From NCBI RefSeq assembly GCF_022836935.1, contig NZ_CP083240.1, positions 62,001 to 126,000 on the forward strand: a DNA stretch of 64,000 bases, written 5' to 3'. Position 1 is the first letter of the stretch. Each line of letters begins with the position of its first letter. Under the pieces are notes generated by a model. It did no database searches. It was not told where the DNA came from and saw only the letters and a list, made by a program, of their open reading frames with translations. Of this stretch, positions 15,983-25,498 are shown one piece after another. The stretch comes from Ancylobacter polymorphus (GTDB lineage: Bacteria; Pseudomonadota; Alphaproteobacteria; Rhizobiales; Xanthobacteraceae). Made by a program: the position numbers and the translations under genes.

Positions 15983-18121
15983 ATGGCCACTGCCGTTCAG
16001 AAGATCACCCTGTCGTCCTCGCGCGACATTCCCTTCAACAAGCTGGTGCTCAGCCAGTCCAACGTCCGGCGTGTCAAGGCCGGGATCTCAGTCGAGGAAC
16101 TGGCCGAGTCCGTCGCTCGGCGTGGGCTGATTCAGTCCCTGCATGTCCGCCCGGTCGTGGATGCCGATGGCAAGGAAACCGGCATGTTCGAGGTGCCCGC
16201 CGGCGGCCGCCGGTTCCGCGCGCTGGAACTGCTGGTCAAGCAGAAGCGCCTCGCAAAAATCGCGCCGGTTCCGTGCGTCGTGTCGGAGGCCAGCGACGAT
16301 GTGCTGATCGACGAGGTTTCGCTCGCCGAGAACATCGAGCGCGCACCGCTGCATCCGCTCGACCAGTTCCGCGCCTTCCAGGCCATGCGCGAAAAGGGCA
16401 TGACTGAAGAAGCCATCGCCGCCGCCTTCTTCGTGGATACCAAGGTGGTGAAGCAGCGCCTGCGTCTGGTTTCCGTCTCACCGGCATTGCTCGACGTCTA
16501 TGCCGAGGACGGCATGACGCTGGAGCAGCTCATGGCCTTCAGCGTCAGTTCTGACCATGCCCGGCAGGAGCAGGTCTGGGAAGCGATCAAGGATGGCTGG
16601 CAGAAAGAACCCTACCACATCCGGCGCCTGCTGACCGAAACCACGGTTCGCGCCGCCGACAAGCGGGCGGTCTTCGTCGGCATCGACACCTATGAGGAGG
16701 CTGGCGGCTGCGTGCTGCGCGATCTCTTCCAGCAGGACGATGGTGGCTGGCTGCAAGATCCGGTGCTGCTCGACCGGCTGGTCGGCGAAAAACTCAAGTC
16801 CGAGGCCGAAGCCATCGCCGCCGAGGGCTGGAAGTGGATCGAGGTCGCCATCACCTTTCCCTATGGTCACGATCATGGCCTTCGCCAGATTGTCGGCGCC
16901 ACGATCGATCTGAGCGAAGAGGAGCGCGCCGCCCGCGAGGCATTGCGCGACGAATATGACAGGCTCGAAGCCGAATATGGCGAGGCTGACGAACTCCCCG
17001 ACGAGATCGACGCCCGCCTCGGTGAGATCGAACAGGCGCTGGAAACCTTCGAGCGCCGCCCGATGACCTTCGAGCCGGACCATATCAGCAAGGCGGGTGT
17101 CTTCATCAGCATCGATGCCGATGGCGAATTGCTGATCGAACGCGGCTATGTTCGCGCCGAGGATGAAACGCCTGCGGAACCGGAGGCGGAGATCGTTGAC
17201 CCGGAAACCGGCGAGGTTATCCAGCGCGCAGAATCGGAGGTGAGCCACATGCGTGCAGTCATCACGCTGGGCGCCCAGTCGGTCGAAACGGAGGAGGAAG
17301 ACGAGGCCGACACCATCAAGCCGCTGCCCGATCGTCTGGTCAGCGAGCTGACCGCGCATCGCACGCTGGCACTGCGGGATGCGGTGGCCGTGAACCCGCA
17401 TGTCGCCATGACGGCACTGCTGCACCGGCTGGTCATGGATTGCTTCATGCCGCATTCCAGTCGCGGTTGCTTGGAAGCACAGGTCCGGGAGGTTCATTTG
17501 CCCGCACAGGCCGAAGATCTGCGCGATAGCACGTCCGCCAAGGCCATTGCAGACCGGCACGAACGCTGGGGCGATCATGTCCCGGCAGACGATGCCGCTC
17601 TCTGGGATTGGCTGACCGATCTGGACTATGGGTCGCGCATGGATCTGCTCGCCCATTGCGTCAGCTTCGGTGTCAACGCGCTCTATGAGAAGCCGAATCC
17701 CTACAGCGGCACGGGCGTCAGTCAGCACGGGCTGCACATCCGCCTGTCGCAGGCTGACCGGCTCGCGCGTTCGACCGGCCTCGACATGGTGGCAGTGGGC
17801 TGGCGGCCGACAGTTGGCAATTATCTCGGCCGCGTGACCAAGTCGCGTATCCTTGAAGCCGTGCGCGAAGGAGCTGGAGACCGGGCAGCCGATCTGATCG
17901 GACACCTCAAGAAGGGCGACATGGCGAAGGAAGCCGAACGCCTGTTGGCCGAGTCCGGCTGGCTGCCTGAGCCGCTGCGCATGGTGGACGAAGGTATCGA
18001 CGTTGATCCGGCATCGGCCGCTGCGGCGGAAGCCGACGATCTTCCCGATTTCCTCTCAGGCGATGGCGAGGACGACCCGGCTGACGAGGAGGAAGAACAG
18101 CATATGGTCGCTGCTGAATAG
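15983..18121 (+). CDS. Large ParB/RepB/Spo0J-domain protein
   Basis: A 712-residue protein with an N-terminal ParB/Spo0J nuclease-like domain (residues 15-130: NVRRVKAGISVEELAESVARRG, then VPAGGRRFRALELL and the ENIERAPLHPLDQFRAF box) and a helix-turn-helix (GMTEEAIAAAFFVDTKVVKQRLRL). The long C-terminal two thirds include a charged, glutamate-rich linker and an acidic tail (DPADEEEEQH). Large ParB-like proteins of this kind are common on alphaproteobacterial plasmids and genomic islands, usually without a ParA partner next to them, as here. Role uncertain: DNA binding or accessory partition. The 150 bp before it (15835-15982) is a GC-rich leader without another gene. Start ATG at 15983 gives MATAVQKITLSS. 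Confidence 0.85.
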   Translation: MATAVQKITLSSSRDIPFNKLVLSQSNVRRVKAGISVEELAESVARRGLIQSLHVRPVVDADGKETGMFEVPAGGRRFRALELLVKQKRLAKIAPVPCVVSEASDDVLIDEVSLAENIERAPLHPLDQFRAFQAMREKGMTEEAIAAAFFVDTKVVKQRLRLVSVSPALLDVYAEDGMTLEQLMAFSVSSDHARQEQVWEAIKDGWQKEPYHIRRLLTETTVRAADKRAVFVGIDTYEEAGGCVLRDLFQQDDGGWLQDPVLLDRLVGEKLKSEAEAIAAEGWKWIEVAITFPYGHDHGLRQIVGATIDLSEEERAAREALRDEYDRLEAEYGEADELPDEIDARLGEIEQALETFERRPMTFEPDHISKAGVFISIDADGELLIERGYVRAEDETPAEPEAEIVDPETGEVIQRAESEVSHMRAVITLGAQSVETEEEDEADTIKPLPDRLVSELTAHRTLALRDAVAVNPHVAMTALLHRLVMDCFMPHSSRGCLEAQVREVHLPAQAEDLRDSTSAKAIADRHERWGDHVPADDAALWDWLTDLDYGSRMDLLAHCVSFGVNALYEKPNPYSGTGVSQHGLHIRLSQADRLARSTGLDMVAVGWRPTVGNYLGRVTKSRILEAVREGAGDRAADLIGHLKKGDMAKEAERLLAESGWLPEPLRMVDEGIDVDPASAAAAEADDLPDFLSGDGEDDPADEEEEQHMVAAE

Positions 18122-18198
18122 CACTGATGTGTTTCGGCGCGCAATTTTGACTCTGTTTCAGGGGTAATAGGCATTCAATTTTGGATGCCGATAGAGGA

Positions 18199-18514
18199 TC
18201 AAGGTTCAACGCCGATTGACATCTGGACGGTGCTGCGGTGAGGCGGGGACATGCCTTCGGTGAGGCAGACTGCCCGGATACGCCGCAGCAGCGCAGCAAG
18301 GCTTGTCTTCTCCTTCTTGAGCCAGAACCTATCCACCTGCTCTGCAATGATGCGCTCGGTCCTCAGGGCGAGCGTCAACGCGCCTTCGTGCGTGCCACGT
18401 TTCATGGGGCGCAAACCTGATGCGAGTTGTGTCTTTCTGAGCCGCGCAGCCAGCCGAAACAGTGTTGATCGCGGGATGCCGAACCTTTCACGCACGGTCG
18501 AAACAACACTCTGT
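18199..18514 (-). pseudogene. TniA/Mu-type transposase remnant
   Basis: The minus-strand frame reads SVVSTVRERFGIPRSTLF, then AARLRKTQ, a basic helix region and AALLRRIRAVCLTEGMSPPHRSTVQ before a stop at 18199. Helix-turn-helix followed by 'PPHRSTVQ' is typical of the N-terminal DNA-binding part of TniA-like DDE transposases. The catalytic domain is absent. The upstream part of the frame overlaps the creatininase fragment on the other strand and is not real sequence of this gene. The join between the two scraps is near 18505-18515. Confidence 0.5.
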
Positions 18515-19023
18515 CGCTTGTGATCCGTGACATCATCGCGGGCTTGGGTCGCCATGGCATCAAGCGCGTCGTCGTGGTCGTCGGACACTTCGAGAATATG
18601 TGGGCAGCGATCGAAGGCATTGACTTGGCTCTTCGGGAACTTCGCCGCGATGGCGTGCACGACATGACCGTTGTCCGGCTTGAGTACTGGGACTTGGTGC
18701 ATCAGGAAACGTCGGACAAGATTTTTCCAGGAGGGTTTCCCCGGACCGAACTCGAGCATGCAGCCCTGCTTGAGACCTCGATGATGTTGGTCGCTCGACC
18801 AGATATGGTGGACCTGACTAAGGTGCCGTCTGACGGGCCGGCGAAAGTGCCTTCCTGTGATCGCTACCCGGTTGGTGCGGGCAAAATCCCAACGTCTGGC
18901 GTTCTGGCTCGCGCCGAGCGATCAAGTGCCCAGATTAGACATTGGCTGTTTCAAGATCATGTCGCTTTAGTCGAAGCGGCGGTTCGCGAAGCATTGGTTC
19001 TTGACGCTGACGGGCGAGATTGA
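18505..19023 (+). pseudogene. Creatininase-family amidohydrolase, 3' part
   Basis: The frame carries about the last 170 residues of a creatininase/creatinine amidohydrolase protein: VIRDIIAGLGRHGIKRVVVV, then GHFENMWAAIEGIDLALREL (family motif GHxEN with metal-site residues), then FPGGFPRTELEHAALLETSMM with the conserved glutamates, and a C-terminal ALVEAAVREALVLD. Known members have about 250-260 residues; the first third, with other metal ligands, is missing and replaced by the transposase scrap. The ATG at 18520 falls inside the conserved domain. Not functional. Confidence 0.72.
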
Positions 19024-19157
19024 GGGTTTCGGTAGCCGGATGTGGTGGAGGGACGATGTCATGCCTGGATGGCGCTCGTTTGCCAATTTGCTTTTTGATG
19101 ACGTTTGTGCCTAGCGGGGGTAGGTGCAGTCATGCCTCCGGCCTTTGACGCGGTGCT

Positions 19158-19834
19158 TCATGATCGTTGGCCCTGATGTTTTACGCTGAACCTAGTCCGC
19201 CTCACTTTATCGCGCTTGGCTGACGCAAGACAACACCACCGGTTTACAAGTTCGGCGGTCCACATCCGCTTTGAGTGTTGCAGCGCCCCTTGCGATCGGA
19301 AGCACTGCATCATCCGCTGCCGTTTTCGCAGCGACACATGCGAATTCTCCGCCCGGTTATTAAATCCCTTGTGCGAACGGTGTTCTACATTCGGCATGAG
19401 CTGCCGCTGAGCGGTCCCTTAGGAACATAACTTGTCGGTGATCATCCGCTTTGGTATGATGCCTTGCTTGGTCAGCAATCGCTTGGCCGCCTTGGTATTG
19501 CGCGCTCTGGACGATCTCGTCGAGCACATAGCCGTCTTGATCGACGGCCTGCCACAGCCCGTGCTTCTTGCCGGCGATGGTGATAGCCACCTCGTCCAGA
19601 TGCCACACGTCGCCCCGGCTGGGCTGCTCGCGTTGGAGGTGACGGGCGTAGTCCGGGCCGAACTTCTTTGCCCAACGGCGGATCGTTTCGCAGGAAACGA
19701 CAATGCCGCGTTCCATCAGCACTTCATTCGACAAGACACAGGTTCAGCGGAAACCGAAAGTAGAGCCAAACAGCATGGGCGATGATCTGCGGTGGGAAAC
19801 GATGGCGCTTGTAGCTAATCGGCGAGGTGCTCAT
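19158..19834 (-). pseudogene. IS6-family transposase, frameshifted remnant
   Basis: From an ATG at 19834 the minus strand begins MSTSPISYKRHRFPPQIIAH, a typical IS6 start. The coding sequence continues in a second frame (SCETIRRWAKKFGPDYARHL and VWHLDEVAITIAGKKHGLW with the first catalytic aspartate) and then in a third (MPNVEHRSHKGFNNRAENSH). At least two frameshifts separate these blocks, and part of the region between VQS and MPNVEH is altered. The transposase cannot be made. It lies between the creatininase scrap and the GntR regulator. Confidence 0.8.
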
Positions 19835-20080
19835 CCACCTGCCTCTATCGCAATGTCTCTGACAACCCGTTACCGTGACGTCGCCCTCGGCGGAAATCAA
19901 CAACCTCTCGCCCGCAGCGGCACTGAATGATCCAACCCTCGCGAAAGCCAGCGCATTTTCAGCAGTCTCCTAACGGGTATTGCTGCGTTAAGCATTGAGC
20001 TTTTCTGACCCAAGCTGCACAATATCGTGATTTGGGGGCTTATAGAGCGCCTCTCGGGGTAGAGACAGAAGGCCTGAACG

Positions 20081-20872
20081 ATGGACAAAGCGGCAATGAA
20101 AAGTCGAACCGAAGATCTGGCCACGTCTCCGAACACTGTTCAGAAGATTCTGTCGTTCATCTATCAGCGTCGCTATGAACCCAACGAGAGGCTCCCCTCC
20201 GAGCGGGATTTTGCGGAGCGATTCGGGACCAGCCGAGCTGCCGTGCGCGAAGCCCTTGCCTCCCTTGAAACGATGCGGGTGATTGAAAGACGACCCAATT
20301 CCGGGATCTTTCTGCGGAATTCCGACGAGAGCAGCATCGAAGCGTTGGTGCTTCATGCTGCGTCCGGGTTGCCGTTTTCCCCGGAGGAAGCGACCAACGT
20401 TTTCGAAGTGCGGCGAATTCTTGAAGTTCAGGCTGTCAAGCTTGCCTGTGATAACAGAACCGCTGAAGACATTGAGAATATGCGTAACATTCTCAAAGAG
20501 ACGAAAAAGCTCCTCGAAAAGCAGAAATCCATACAGAAAGAGGATGAGGAATTTCATATGGCCATCGTTTCGGCCACGAAGAACAGGATACTTGTCCGAA
20601 TTGTAAAGTCGTTCTACGAGCTCTCCAGGGCCCGCCGTGAGATATATTTCTCAGATCATGAGAGAAGCAAGCGCGCCTATGAAGACCATACTGGCATACT
20701 CGAGTCGATCGAGGCACGCCGCGCGTCCGATGCCGGGAAAAGAATGACACAACATCTGTCACAGGCCCTGGCGACCTGGCAGATCCTGCTTAGCGAGACT
20801 AGTCCCCGAAAGGATGATCGAGGGCCGCTCGCGCTTGTTGTAACTCAGCTGCCAACTGGACAACCGCGTTAA
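20081..20872 (+). CDS. GntR-family regulator, FadR/FCD subfamily
   Basis: A 263-residue repressor with an N-terminal winged helix (residues about 20-85: ILSFIYQRRYEPNERLPSER, then FGTSRAAVREALASLETMRVIERRPNSGIFL) and an all-helical FCD effector domain (about 105-235) with the conserved acidic/His residues typical of acid-binding FadR proteins (VFEVRRILEVQA, EEFHMAIVSATKN, EDHTGILESIEAR). It most likely senses an acid or acyl-CoA of the catabolic pathway and represses it. FadR-subfamily proteins bind TGGTnnACCA-type sites, and such sites occur in tandem at 23.6, 30.87 and 34.18 kb. ATG 20081 is used. An IS5 element now separates it from the regulated genes. Confidence 0.85.
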   Translation: MDKAAMKSRTEDLATSPNTVQKILSFIYQRRYEPNERLPSERDFAERFGTSRAAVREALASLETMRVIERRPNSGIFLRNSDESSIEALVLHAASGLPFSPEEATNVFEVRRILEVQAVKLACDNRTAEDIENMRNILKETKKLLEKQKSIQKEDEEFHMAIVSATKNRILVRIVKSFYELSRARREIYFSDHERSKRAYEDHTGILESIEARRASDAGKRMTQHLSQALATWQILLSETSPRKDDRGPLALVVTQLPTGQPR

Positions 20873-20945
20873 CCTCGCGAGATTGCGGATTTAATGATTC
20901 TCACGTCCGTCACAATTTGGAGACGGGACAATGGATCGGCGGACG

Positions 20946-21330
20946 CTATTCGGACTTTCGGAACAACTGGACGGTTTCGAAGAACGGCGTTTGGCGAGCG
21001 GGATAGTTTAGTTTCGCGGTTTGCGCGGTTCTGAAGCTGTTTTCGGGTTTTGCGCCGAGGCTGTGATGACGCCTGCGGCGGCTGATGCTACGGTCATGCG
21101 GCGTTGATACGCCACAGGTAATAATGCGGCGGAATTTGTAGACGAGGTTGGCCATGCCGATCTTCATCTGCGCACGTTTGATGCCGACGGTGCGAATGAA
21201 GAGCGGCGAAGACATGCTCGACGCGGGAGCGGATGACCGACTTTCCGGCATTGGCGCGACGGGTCGGCGCAGGCATGTCGGGCGCGGCGGCTTCTTGCGG
21301 TGTGTGGCATGAATCTGCCCGAAACAGCCT
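20946..21330 (-). pseudogene. IS5-family transposase, 3' remnant
   Basis: On the minus strand, pieces of an IS5-type transposase C-terminus are visible: TRRANAGKSVIRSRVEHVFA in one frame, then FIRTVGIKRAQMKIGMANLV in another. A small deletion or frameshift separates them near 21210. The sequence differs from the intact IS5 element next to it (21333-22182), so this is an older, different insertion. No intact gene. Confidence 0.7.
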
Positions 21331-21332
21331 AG

Positions 21333-22182
21333 GCTGTAGTGACGATTTAACTATCTGAGCCAGATTGCTATTGCGGCGATGAGCACGAAGCCTCGGAAGT
21401 TTGCGAGGAGCTTGTCGTATCTGGTGGCGACGCGTCGGAACTGCTTGAGCTTGGCAAAGAAGCGCTCGATGAGGTTGCGCTCCTTGTAGAGGCGCCAGTC
21501 GCAGGCATGAGGGCGCCGCCGTTCGGGCCGTGGCGGAATGACGGGAGTAGCTCCGGCGTCGAGAATGGTGTCGTGGAAGTGCTCGGCGTCGTAGGCCCTG
21601 TCGGCGATGACGTGGCGGGGTTTGAGGCCATCCAGCAGGTCCTTGCCGTAGATCACGTCGCCGCGATGGCCCGGTGCGAGCACAAAGCGCACCGGCAGGC
21701 CCAGCGCATCGACGGCGGCATGTATCTTGGTTCCTAACCCGCCGCGTGAGCGGCCAAGGCCTTGGGCGTCCGCTCCCCCCTTTTTCGCCGCGCTCCAGCG
21801 GCTTGCGACTGAGCGCGGATGGAGGTGGAATCGATCGCCACCCAATCGAGGTCTGCTTCCTTGGCCAGCGCCTCGAACAGTCTTTCGAGCACGCCCATCT
21901 CGATCCAGCGGTAGTAGCGCCGCTTGGCGGTCTGATAGTTGCCATAGCGCTCGGGCAGATCGCGCCAGCGCCCGCCCGAGCGCGCCATCCAGATCAAGGC
22001 ATCGACAAAGCGCCGGTTGTTGGTGCGCGGACCGCGACGTCCTTTGCGACCGCCCGGCACAAAAGGCTCAATCCGGGTCCACTGCTCATCGTTCAGCGCA
22101 TCCATGTCCATGACTGACCTCCAAAAGCCAGTCTTGAATCACGAAGCTCCCAAAAACGGAATCCCTAAATCGTCACTACAGC
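21333..22182 (-). mobile_element. IS5-family insertion sequence (IS427-like), about 850 bp
   Basis: Terminal inverted repeats GCTGTAGTGACGATTTA at the low end (from about 21333) and inverted at the high end (to about 22182). It contains two overlapping transposase frames on the minus strand. It lies between the GntR regulator with its IS remnant and the CoA-transferase gene. I could not identify a convincing target duplication (low flank ...ccta, high flank ttag...). Confidence 0.85.
21351..22111 (-). CDS. IS5-family transposase in two overlapping frames
   Basis: The first frame (22111-21734, 125 aa) starts MDMDALNDEQWTRIEPFVPG and holds the DUF4096 DNA-binding domain up to VAIDSTSIRAQSQAAGARRK. 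The second (21845-21351) holds the catalytic DDE part: GLGRSRGGLGTKIHAAVDAL, then HVIADRAYDAEHF and YKERNLIERFFAKLKQFRRV. They overlap by about 110 bp, and a -1 shift in the slippery stretch ggggggAgcgg (around 21775-21785, in the plus orientation cccccctttttcgcc) would join them. This is the normal IS427-group arrangement, so the element could be active. Confidence 0.82.
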
Positions 22183-22297
22183 TTAGACCGGCCTTCAAAG
22201 GCCGGAACCAAGGCGACCCAATCCCCGCCAGCTGCCAAAATCCCACATTCTCAGCGAATACCGGCCAAAATCGAATCGCTTAATCCGGGTTGTCCAG

Positions 22298-23560
22298 CTA
22301 TCCGCCGACAGCTTCATTCTGCGTCGCTCCGACCGCCTCAGCGTTCCACGAATATATGACGCCTCGCTGACGCAATCGGTGGATCTCCTCAATGCTGAGG
22401 TTCAGAGCATCCGTGAGCACTTGATCAGTGTGCTCGCCAAGCATGGGAGGCGCGGAGGAATACTCGATCTTGGTGCGCGAGAATTTGATAGGATTGGCGA
22501 CCAGCGGCGCTGAATTGCCGCTCGCATGCTGCAAATCGATTCGAAGCCCACGATGAACCACCTGAGGATGGGCGAAAGCCTGGTCAAGCTTGTTAATAGG
22601 CGCGCAGGGCACGCCGATCGGCTCAAGCAGAGAAATCCAGTGTTCTGACGTGGCGTGCTTGAGGTGGTCAGACACCAATGGAATGAGCGCCTCGCGATGC
22701 CGGAGCCTGTCTGTATTGGTCTTGAAGCGCTCGTCCGCGGCCAAATCCGACAGACCGGCGGCCATGCAGAACTTCCTGAACTGCTGGTCATTTCCCACAG
22801 CGAGAACAAAAGCCCCGTCCGAAGTCTCGAAAACCTGGTAGGGAACAATATTGGGGTGGGCGTTGCCGTAGCGCCTGGGCGGATTGCCCGTGGTGAGGAA
22901 ATTCAAGTTCTGGTTGGCCAGCGAGGCGACTTGGACGTCGAGCAACGCCATATCAATGTTCTGGCCTTCGCCTGTTCGTTCACGGTGGAGCAATGCGGAG
23001 ATCACCGCAGTTGCGCTATAGATGCCTGTCAACAGGTCGGAGATTGGCACTCCCACTTTCTGCGGGCCGCCACCCGGCCGGCCATCGGCCTCTCCGGTAA
23101 TGCTCATCAAGCCGGAGATGGCCTGGATCGCCATGTCGTAACCGGCCACATTTTTCATCGGGCCGGTCTGACCATAGCCGGTGATCGAGCAGTAGATGAT
23201 GTCCGGCTTGATTAATCGCAGGGTCTCGTAATCGAGGCCGTAGCGCTTCATGTCGCCAAACTTGTAGTTCTCGATCACGATATCGGCTTGCTGCGCCAGC
23301 GAGCGTACGAGGTCAGCCCCCTCTTCAGTGGCGAGGTCGATACAGATCGACTGCTTGCCGCGATTGGCGCTGAGGAAATATGCGCTTTCTTGCGTGCCTT
23401 TGAGGTAAGGAGGCCCCCAATGGCGGGTGTCGTCTCCGGTATGGGGCTTTTCAATTTTCCAGACGTCGGCGCCGAGATCTGAAAGTATCTGCCCGAGCCA
23501 TGGGCCGGCAAGGATTCGGGAAAGGTCCAGAACGCGATATCCAACCAAGGGGCCAGCCAT
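22298..23560 (-). CDS. CaiB/BaiF family CoA-transferase (class III)
   Basis: A 420-residue class III CoA-transferase, which moves CoA between two organic acids without an energy cost. Family blocks: LVGYRVLDLSRILAGPWLGQ at the N-terminus, YFLSANRGKQSICIDLAT, and the catalytic aspartate in KNVAGYDMAIQAISGLMSITG. The length is normal; a Gly-rich C-terminal tail is extra. The ATG at 23560 has a GGAGGAACT ribosome site. It is divergent from the catabolic genes, and tandem FadR-like operators lie 60-150 bp upstream, so it is likely part of the same regulon. In isoprene degraders a related CoA-transferase (IsoG) acts on the glutathione conjugate pathway; this link is only suggestive. Confidence 0.85.
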   Translation of the reverse strand: MAGPLVGYRVLDLSRILAGPWLGQILSDLGADVWKIEKPHTGDDTRHWGPPYLKGTQESAYFLSANRGKQSICIDLATEEGADLVRSLAQQADIVIENYKFGDMKRYGLDYETLRLIKPDIIYCSITGYGQTGPMKNVAGYDMAIQAISGLMSITGEADGRPGGGPQKVGVPISDLLTGIYSATAVISALLHRERTGEGQNIDMALLDVQVASLANQNLNFLTTGNPPRRYGNAHPNIVPYQVFETSDGAFVLAVGNDQQFRKFCMAAGLSDLAADERFKTNTDRLRHREALIPLVSDHLKHATSEHWISLLEPIGVPCAPINKLDQAFAHPQVVHRGLRIDLQHASGNSAPLVANPIKFSRTKIEYSSAPPMLGEHTDQVLTDALNLSIEEIHRLRQRGVIYSWNAEAVGATQNEAVGG

Positions 23561-23612
23561 AGTTCCTCCAATAGCACTCGCGCCTTGTCCGCCCCGGCGC
23601 GGTTAAGAATCA

Positions 23613-23649
23613 CTTATATGGTTATACCAAATTGGTCAATCCAAATGTG
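23613..23649. promoter_or_regulatory. Tandem FadR-like operator A
   Basis: Core CCAAATTGG at 23627-23635, with degenerate copies 14 bp to either side (CTTATATGG at 23613, CCAAATGTG at 23641). Read as GntR/FadR half-sites this is ATGG-TTATA-CCAAATTGG-TCAAT-CCAAAT. It lies 53-90 bp upstream of the CoA-transferase start and in front of the former ABC transporter operon. Confidence 0.62.
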
Positions 23650-23705
23650 TGTACCAGAACTACTTGTTGAGCCAAATCCAATTGACTCGGCTTCCAAGCT
23701 GGTCT

Positions 23706-23720
23706 ACCCAATTTGGCCTA
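23706..23720. promoter_or_regulatory. FadR-like operator B
   Basis: TACCCAATTTGGCCTA-type site with core CCAATTTGG at 23708-23716, the same core as operator D. It lies about 80 bp before the truncated ABC-transporter ATPase gene. A weaker CCAAATCCAATTG stretch is at 23672-23684. Confidence 0.55.
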
Positions 23721-23796
23721 CAATAAGGCCATCTGGAGGAGATGGCGCGCGCTACGACCCGCTGGTCGATAGCGCAATCAGGGAGGCGGTAACTTT

Positions 23797-23827
23797 ATGG
23801 CGCGAATAACGCTCCAGAACGTATCGA
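23797..23827 (+). pseudogene. ABC-transporter ATPase, first ten codons
   Basis: ATG at 23797 with a GGGAGGCGG ribosome site reads MARITLQNVS and then enters IS1380 copy 2. MARITLQNVSK is a classical start of MalK/UgpC-type sugar ABC ATPases. Together with the permease remnant at 25499-26131 on the other side of the IS, it shows that an ABC transporter operon was lost here. Confidence 0.6.
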
Positions 23828-25498
23828 CCCACATTCTCCAAGTAAGTCGCTGATTTCGCTGTCGTAATCGTGATATTTCGCATATAAATCATGGCGTTGA
23901 CGGCTGCGAGGGGCGCGTTTCATGGATCACCTGGAGGGTGCGGGCTTGGCGCGGGGAGATCGGGTTGATTTCGACCGCCGTGTGCGTCTGGAGTTCCGTG
24001 GTGCGCAGATCAGTTCAGACGGTGGCCTGCTGGTGATGCGCGAGCTTGATGACGTGCTCGGCCTGTCCAATCTGGCGTCGGAGGCGCTGCGAGACAGCCG
24101 CACCGGGAAGAACACGCTCCATCGGCTTGACGGATTGTTCCGGCAATCGGTGTTCGGACGACTGGCCGGATACGAGGATGTGAACGATGCCGACCGCTTG
24201 GCCCTCGATCCCGTGATGCGTCAGGTCGTTGGCGGCAGGGCCGTCGAGGCGCAAGCTGCTTCGGCATCGCAGATGGGACGGTTCGAGACCGAGACGCTGG
24301 CTCTGGCCGCGAACCGGGCGGCGCTGGCCGATCTGAACGGCCAATGGATCGACCGGTTTCATGACCGCAACGGGTTGAAATACATCGTGCTGGACATGGA
24401 CAGCTCGGTCAGCCCCACCCACGGCGATCAGGAAGGTGCTGCCTGGAACGGGCATTTCGACTGCACCTGCTATCACCCCATCTTCTTGTTCAACCAGTTT
24501 GGCATGCTGGAGCGCTGCGCCCTGCGTAACGGCAATGCCCACAGCGCCGATGGCTGGCGGGATGTCCTTGATCCCGTCATTGCCCGATATGCTGGCCGCG
24601 ACCTTGGTGGACGCTTCTTCCGGGCCGACGCTGCCTACGCGATCCCCGCGATCTATATGCGGCTGGAAGAAGCCAGGTTCTTCTACGCCATCCGTCTGCC
24701 CGCCAACGCCGTCTTGCGCGAGAAGATCGCGCATCGGCTGACACGGCCCGTGGGACGGCCTTCGCTGACCAAGGTCAAACGGTTCTTCGAGGACTTCGAG
24801 TATCAGGCGGCGTCCTGGGACAAGCCGCGCCGCGTCATCGCCAAGATCGAATGGCATCCGGGCGAGCTGTTCCCCAAAGTCGGCTTCATCGTCACCAACC
24901 TGCCGATGGAGCCAGACTGGGTGGTGAGGTTCTACAACCAGCGCGGCACCGCAGAGCAGCACATCAAGGAAGGCAAATATGCCTTTCGCTGGACGCGGCT
25001 GTCATGCCGGAAGTTCCGGCACAACGAGGTGCGGCTGCAACTGCACGCGCTGGCCTACAACCTGGCAACCTTCCTGCGCTGCATCGAACTGCCCGAGGCC
25101 ATGGCGGACTGGTCGTTGACCAGCCTGCAACTCAAGCTGATCAAGATCGGCGCCCGCGTCGTCCGCCACGCCCGCGCCATTACCTTCCAGTTGGCCGAGG
25201 TCGCCGTCACCGGCCCGATGGTGCGGGCCGTCCTTGCCGCCATCCGCCGTCTTCGAACGCCTCCGTCATGCGCATGACCACGATCCATGCCCAAGCTGAA
25301 CGAAAGCGGCAGGACAGGTCCGTCTGCCGCGCGGAAAAGCGGCTCTGCCGGGCCAGAATGCTGCGGGTTCGAGGCTTGATCCACCCGACTTCGGCCGTTT
25401 GCGCGACGACAGACACCGCTCGGGGCGAAAAACGCTTGCCCAGCGAGCAAAATCAGGCGATCTTGAAGTCAAGCGGCAGGCCACTTGGGGAATGTCGG
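23828..25498 (+). mobile_element. IS1380-family insertion sequence, copy 2 (1671 bp)
   Basis: Left repeat CCCACATTCTCCAAGT starts at 23828 and the right end ACTTGGGGAATGTCGG stops at 25498. Length and transposase equal those of copies 1 and 3. Flanks are tcga and ctaa, so no target duplication. Everything between the start of the ABC ATPase gene and the 3' part of the permease gene is missing, which fits an IS-mediated adjacent deletion. Confidence 0.93.
23922..25277 (+). CDS. IS1380-family transposase (copy 2)
   Basis: A 451-residue protein identical to that of copy 1 (8234-9589), full length, with the same SSDGGLLVMRELDD and YNQRGTAEQHIKEG blocks. A second long frame over the 3' end (from 24851) runs out of the IS into the ABC permease; it is an accidental fusion frame, though it could carry transcription and some translation into the permease remnant. 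Confidence 0.93.
   Translation: MDHLEGAGLARGDRVDFDRRVRLEFRGAQISSDGGLLVMRELDDVLGLSNLASEALRDSRTGKNTLHRLDGLFRQSVFGRLAGYEDVNDADRLALDPVMRQVVGGRAVEAQAASASQMGRFETETLALAANRAALADLNGQWIDRFHDRNGLKYIVLDMDSSVSPTHGDQEGAAWNGHFDCTCYHPIFLFNQFGMLERCALRNGNAHSADGWRDVLDPVIARYAGRDLGGRFFRADAAYAIPAIYMRLEEARFFYAIRLPANAVLREKIAHRLTRPVGRPSLTKVKRFFEDFEYQAASWDKPRRVIAKIEWHPGELFPKVGFIVTNLPMEPDWVVRFYNQRGTAEQHIKEGKYAFRWTRLSCRKFRHNEVRLQLHALAYNLATFLRCIELPEAMADWSLTSLQLKLIKIGARVVRHARAITFQLAEVAVTGPMVRAVLAAIRRLRTPPSCA

Noticed and set aside
21094-21945. A 283-codon minus-strand frame across the IS5 element and the IS5 remnant
   Set aside because: It is off-frame through the transposase and covers true remnant sequence only at its end.
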